From NCBI GenBank assembly GCA_027574665.1, contig CM050659.1:1245001-1309000 (forward strand): DNA of 64,000 nucleotides, written 5' to 3'. This stretch comes from Rhynochetos jubatus (lineage: Eukaryota; Chordata; Aves; Eurypygiformes; Rhynochetidae). Below, one piece after another: positions 58,901 through 64,000 of this stretch. Numbering within the stretch: position 1 is the first letter of the stretch; every line of letters begins with the position of its first letter. Under the pieces are notes generated by a model that was given only the letters and a program-made list of their open reading frames with translations, made no database searches and was not told the origin of the DNA. The position numbers and the translations under genes were made by a program.

Positions 58901-61900
58901 TAGTGAGGCAGTGCTGTGGATCGTAGGAACCTGGCACACCGGACGCTGTGTTAGGCCAGGGAGGTAAGCTTGGCTCCTGGTTCCAGAAAGCTATGTGTCA
59001 CACGCAGCAGTCGGTTGAAGTCTGCAGATGTACCAGTTTGCCTCTGCAGTACTACAACTGCCCTTTTGAAGAGCAACCAGTCCTTTGGGCTGCTGCCTAC
59101 GTAGTTAGCAGCACTTAAAGACAAGTAGCAAGTTTCTCTCTTGAACTTCCAATGGTTTAAGGTGAAGGTGTCTTTTCTTTCAGGTAGTCCTTGTTCAGCT
59201 AAAATCTAGTTCAGATTTCCTACAAGTGCTGCTACGGGCATGAGATGTTACTGCCTCATCTGATGTATTTCTTTAGTCCTTTTTAAATATAGGGAGCCTG
59301 GAAAATTACCTGCACTATGAAGAGCCTGAAAAAGTCATGAGTTTTAGCCAGGGAAATACTCTAATTCTGTTCCCCTGCAGAGCAACTGGGAAATGCTGAT
59401 GAGAGAAGGGCTGTGAGCAGAGGCTGGGCTTTTGCTTGCTGGCTCAGACTTTGTGGGCACAGCTACCTGTGTGTCCTAAATCAGGCAGCAGCAACGTGAG
59501 AGTTGGCAATTGAGATCAAATTTGGCTGGGCTTTCCACGTTACGCTAGGTCATAAGGAGAGCCGGGCGTTCCCTCGGAGCTGCCTCCGTTGCTATTTTAA
59601 ATGGCAGAAGGATGCTTTCTGTATACCAGTTTCTGTGCAGCCTGTTTTGCGTACGGAGGGGTCGGGATCTTGAAGCACTTCCTACTGGAATAACTCCCTG
59701 TGGGTGTCAGGAGCGAGAAACTCATTTCTCTCCGTATTTGCAACTTTTAGGTCGGTGAAGGAGACCCTGGAATCCAGCCTGTTTGAGGCTCAGCAGCACT
59801 TATCTCAGCTGGAGATTGCCAGGAGTCAGCTTGAAACCCAGCTTCAGACAGTCACACAGGCCAAGGAGGTGGTGCAAGGTGAGGGCGTCGTGCTTTGTTT
59901 CTGGCGATCCCCCTGCCTAGAGAAGGTGTTAGAAGAACAGCTCTGTGTCCGCAGTGCTTCTGAGGAGTGAAGGAGTTGGAGGCAGATCTCTTCTACACCG
60001 AAACTCCAGTGCCTTGAGGTCAGTAAAGTCAGAACCACTGTTTGTGTAGGCACTGAATCCTGCCATTTGTCGCGTTTGCAGGGGAACTGAAGTGCCTTCA
60101 ATGTGAGCTGGAAGCAGAGAGATCTCTCACGAGGCAGGAACGGGAGACCATGGAGCAAGAGCTCTTGCGGAAAGAGCAGCAGTATGATGATGCCCTCAGA
60201 CTTCAGCAAACTGAGCATGAAGTGGAACTAAACAAGCTCCTGCAAGACCTGGTAGGAAACAATATGCTTCTGAATTCTTCAAGCAAGCTTTGTGGGCTGG
60301 CTTCAGCGGAACAATAGCCCGAGTGTGTGAAACGGCAGCCGTCATCTGGCGTAGGCCACACATTGCTAGGCCAGGCAGCAGAGCGAAGGGCTCGTACTTG
60401 AAGGCTCGTGAAGACCCACAGGACTGTGCTGGGGCAGTAAATGCAGCCAGAGATTCAGTGTGGGCCTAAGACGAGTTCAGCAGAAGGTTGGGTGGTGCCC
60501 ACCCAGAGCATGGGAGTAAAAGGGTAGGATGCTGCCAGACTCCCGTCTGCCATGAAGTGGACTCCTCACATGGCTGGCAACTGCAGTCACGGGAACTTTG
60601 TTCCTCTCTTCTGGCCTTTCACGGTTGACAGAGGGATTCATTTTGGGCTCAAAGCATATGGAACAGGCCCCTTGTTCCTGGTACTTCAGTTCGTGGCCTC
60701 TCTTGTGACTAGGGCATCAGGGTACTGGCCTCTTTCTCACCTGCAGTCCATCTGCACCTCTTCACTGATGAGAAGGCAAGTGAGCTTTGAAAACAGAGAC
60801 TCTGAGAGTAGAGAGAAGTCCCGAGGCGAGAGGTGCTGGGAAACAGGCTGGCGTCAGCGAGGGGCAGGTAACATCTCCTGTTCTTCCACCTGCTGACCCT
60901 CCTTTTAAGCTCCTTGATAGGACATGGTCTGTGGAGGGCACAAAGCCACTGCGGTGCACTGTTGAGGTGGGGGGTTGTGGGAGGGACGAAGCTTCCCATG
61001 TTTCGGAGGAGTTTGGCTGGGACTCCATCTTTTCCTCCCCTCATCAGGCAAGCGAGCGGGAAGGGCGCCATTCAGATCTACGGGAGGTGCTGGAGCAGTG
61101 GGAAGAGGAGAAGGCAGAGACAGAAAGGGAGCATGAGAAGAAGCTGTTTGATATGAAGCAGCAGGTTGCTGCCCTGCAAGCTCAACAAGAAGAGGAAGGA
61201 ACTAGAGTTGAAAATGCCAAGCAAAAGGTAAGGACTGAGAGAGGAGAATATTGTGGGTTTTTTGCAAAGCTAGAGCTGTGGGGGATGACTGGATATTGGG
61301 CTGTGTGCAGCATGCCCTATGCGTTTTCTGCGTTGAATTTGCTGAGGTGAAATGTGTGTAGGGCTGTCTCTGGGTCTAGGCATGCAACCTTTCATAAAAA
61401 GCTAGGCAGAAATGTTACTGTTCATTTTAGATTGTGGTGCTGTTGTTGTGTTCTGTTGTGGGTTTTTTAAGATTTACCTCAGAGTATCTTCACTGTTCTC
61501 TTAACAGTCCTCTTTTGACATGTACTGATTCATAGCCTTAACTCCATTAAAGACCAATCTGAGTTTGTAGGACTGAACCCCCCTGAGGATGGTGTTTTCG
61601 TTTATGGTGGGCAGGGAAGGGTGCAGCAGGATTGTTATCGAAAGAAAAAATCTTTTTAAAGACTTCTGTGAAGTATTTCTTAGCAGTAATACAGAGTTGC
61701 CTTCTGAGCTGTTTTTTAAGACACTTGCTGTTGTCTGGGCCACATCACCGTGCCATTTTGTGCCCAGATGTACTGCGCCAAAAGCAGCTCTGTCATACAC
61801 TGAGAGTCCTCACTGTGTCCTACCAAAGTCCTCTTTCTGCAGACTGCCTAGGGACAGCAGTACCACCGACTGCATCTACAGGTATTAAAATTACAGGGCA

Positions 61901-63595
61901 GCGCTCAGAGAAGAGACTGTGTCCCCGTAATGGCAGTGCTATACCGAAGTCTACTGAATACCTTAAAACTGAAGTAATTTTCACCAAACCTCGCTTAGAA
62001 TACATGAGTTTTCTGAAGTGGCTGCTAGCTTCAGCACTGCAGCAGCCTTGCATTTTCTCTACTGCTACCTGGGTGCAAAAGTCGCTACTGAAAGACGAAC
62101 AAGGACACAGCAGAAAACCCTCACCAGCAAGGTGAGACACATGAGGAACGCCACATGTTTTCCTGTGAGATGGTTAAGAGTGTGTTGGAAATTCAGTCAA
62201 GGATGGACCATGTTTGTACTGCCCATCTCACTTAGGAATCTGTCTCCAAGTGGGCAGATAATGACCTAGGAGACCAGCAGCACAGTGCTCTGAGAATGTG
62301 TGAGCCCATCAGCCTTTGAGTCTTACCACGCAATTTTTGTATGGGAAGTTTAAACCCCTCTTCTCCTTATTTGTGTGCAGCTCCTGCTAGAAAAGGAGCG
62401 TGAGAAGGATGCTTTGTTAGAGTTGCTACTCCAGACTCAGGGAGAGCTGACAGAAGCCTGCCAGCAGCTGAGGCAGCTCAGGCAGGAGGTGGAAGAGCAG
62501 CAAGAGAAGGAGCAGGTAAGCCTGACTAGTAGGGTAGGTTGAAGGCACAGGCCATTGGCAATTGGACGTAAGCTGAGAGAGGGGCTTCGAGAGGCAGCTA
62601 ACAGAGGGGGGGATAGTAACAAGGAAATGAAACAGAAGTCCTGGGACTGAGGAGGCAAGGACTGCTGCAGGCACTGGAAGCACAGAGCCTGGTAAGCTGC
62701 AGAGATGAGCAGCGGGAAGGAAGTGTTACAGCGGAAGCAGAGCTGGGGAAAAAAGCAGAAAGAAGGGGCGGAATGAAGGTGATTTTGAGGCAGAAAGAGG
62801 GAAAAGCTGGACCTGACGGCAGGTCCCAGTAGCTTGCTCTCCGTTTGTGATTTCAGAACATCACTGAAAAGCTGCAAGCAGAGCTGCAGGAAACTCAGGG
62901 TGAGATCAAGGCAGTGGAGAAGAGGCACAAGGAAGAAATCCAAACCATCAGAGAGAAAATGAATATCCTTCTTCAGCAGAGGGATGCTCTACAAAAACAG
63001 GTGACTGAAAGAGCAATAGCTACTCCAGTCATCAAACTGGAGAGAAGGTCTCTCCCCTTCTTGCCTTTCCAGTGCAGAGCAGCAGGCTGCTGGGGTAAGC
63101 CCTCTCACTGCCATCATGCTGTGGTCTCCAGGTCAGCTGGTCTGAAGGAGACTTGCTGGCCAGCTGAATCTCAGCTGCTGCTCTGGGCAGATGGGCTAGG
63201 CCTTTTGCCTGTTTGCCAGCAACCCCCAGCATGGATTTCTGCTGGTCTTGTTTTATAAGGTGGGTTTTCAGATGAACACGGTGACCCCCGTAGATTTTAA
63301 AACAAGGCAGCTCTAGCCATCGGGAATCCGGTGCTCCCCTGACAGGGACACATTTCAAGTTGTTCTTTCCCTTTCCTCACAGTATACAATATGCCTGACA
63401 GTGACAAGCTGTAGTCTCTGACTGCTTTGTTATGTTTTCCTGGAGGTGGAAGAGTTGACGTCTCAGCTAGCAGCCTCCGAAGAGTCTGTGAAGAAGGGGG
63501 CCATGACTCTGCATCAAGAAGTGGCGTCTTTGAGAAGAAAACTCGAGAGCACTGAGAAGCAAAGAAAGGATGTCCTGGTGAGGCTGGCAGAAGCT
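55499..63595 (+). CDS. CEP250: CEP250-like, second copy, exons 1-9, runs off the window
   Basis: Inverted duplicate of the left gene. Exons: 55499-55597, 56660-56707, 57380-57573, 59751-59878, 60082-60251, 61048-61227, 62381-62515, 62857-63000, 63446-63595 (416 codons so far, ending phase 0 at a GTAAGG donor). It starts at the Kozak-like GCCATGG. Exon 1 plus exon 2 encode a 49-residue N-terminus related to human CEP250 residues just before the first coiled coil. Exon 3 then jumps to sequence that lies much further along in human CEP250, so the large internal deletion predates the palindrome. The giant exon and C-terminus would lie beyond 64000. Confidence 0.88.
56407..56613 (-). mobile_element. 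CR1 LINE 3' end, right arm
   Basis: Mirror copy of 45500-45706, beginning ATCACAGAATCACAGAATGG. Present at the same place in both arms, so it inserted before the palindrome formed or was homogenised by gene conversion. Confidence 0.9.
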
Positions 63596-64000
63596 GTAAG
63601 GGGCCAGTTTTACATATTTTATTGCCGTCTGTTAATACTTCTAAGGAGCAACTCTTTCCAGTGGAGAGCTGATTTTGGGTGGTCTTGTACAGGTTCAGTC
63701 CAAATCTGAGACGACAGAGTGCCAAATTCTGACCAAGTTTCCCCCATTGTCCCCTTCCTTCCACTCACCATTCCTTGCTTCCCAGACTTCTGCTTTCCTG
63801 CCAGGTCATGTAGCTGAATTAGCAGGGTCATCACCTTGGGTAAGAAAGTCAGTCCACAAAGGAGAGATCGTTAAGATGACCGATATGACAAACTATATGG
63901 AGAGACCACTACAGGAGCAGAAGAGTGTTATTTATACCAGTGGTTGTCTTTTGGTTTAACTTTTCCCAGTGCATTGTTCTGAAGAAGCCGGAAAAGATGC

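Larger units (their letters stand above)
54668..64000 (-). repeat. Right arm of a large palindrome
   Basis: Inverted counterpart of 38113-47445, still continuing at the last base of the window. The inner edge lies in the LTR at 54545-54985. The 7.2 kb between arms (47446-54667) consists of ERV sequence and a short CEP250 exon fragment. Confidence 0.97.

Noticed and set aside
62066-62132. Candidate extra exon before a GTGAGAC donor in intron 6 of the right copy
   Set aside because: No good acceptor gives a length that keeps phase, and there is no counterpart in CEP250.
62437-62943. 168-codon frame antisense to CEP250-like exons 7 and 8
   Set aside because: Shadow of coiled-coil coding sequence; Leu/Ser/Cys-rich composition is what Glu/Gln-rich exons give in reverse.

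Overview
The window is vertebrate nuclear DNA, almost certainly from a bird. It has CR1 LINE 3' ends on both strands, CpG-island promoters, GT-AG spliced exons of vertebrate genes, and several degraded class I and class II (betaretrovirus-like) endogenous retroviruses (ERVs) with solo LTRs. There is no bacterial or phage content.

Layout. 1-8.8 kb: mostly featureless, with an unassigned CpG island at about 2.1-2.9 kb. 8.8-15.2 kb: a second CpG island followed by seven exons of a duplicated NUP35 (nucleoporin Nup53/Nup35) copy on the + strand. This copy is broken: the ancestral start position reads AAG, there is an in-frame TGA in the RRM-like domain, and the terminal exons are absent. CR1 fragments lie in its introns. 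15.6-27.2 kb: a pile-up of LTR elements, including a Lys-primed ERV with a membrane-segment leader ORF, a decamer satellite, gag/pol pieces on both strands, and a solo LTR with a 5-bp target duplication. 29.1-47 kb, - strand: exon 1 of ERGIC3, then a 14-exon CEP250 (C-Nap1) paralog. The human CEP250-ERGIC3 order and orientation are preserved. 47.1-55 kb: retroviral spacer. 55.0-64.0 kb: an inverted copy of 38.1-47.4 kb.

The standout structure is a large palindrome. Arms 38113-47445 and 54668-64000 (at least 9.3 kb, open at the window edge) mirror each other about position 51056.5 with no net indel, around a 7.2-kb ERV-filled spacer. Each arm carries the promoter and first nine exons of the CEP250 paralog, so two gene copies are transcribed outward, head to head. 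The left copy can be followed to its stop. All 14 exons join in phase into an open frame of 1,389 codons, although two large blocks of the ancestral protein (the N-terminal rootletin-like region and a mid-protein segment) are missing. The gene is bracketed by two same-family, same-orientation LTRs; the downstream one begins 22 bp after the stop and offers a polyadenylation signal.

Duplicates from two unlinked loci (NUP35 and CEP250-ERGIC3), a near-identical palindrome and dense ERVs together suggest an ampliconic, repeat-rich chromosome such as the W, or possibly a germline-restricted chromosome. That placement is inference and cannot be proved from this window.
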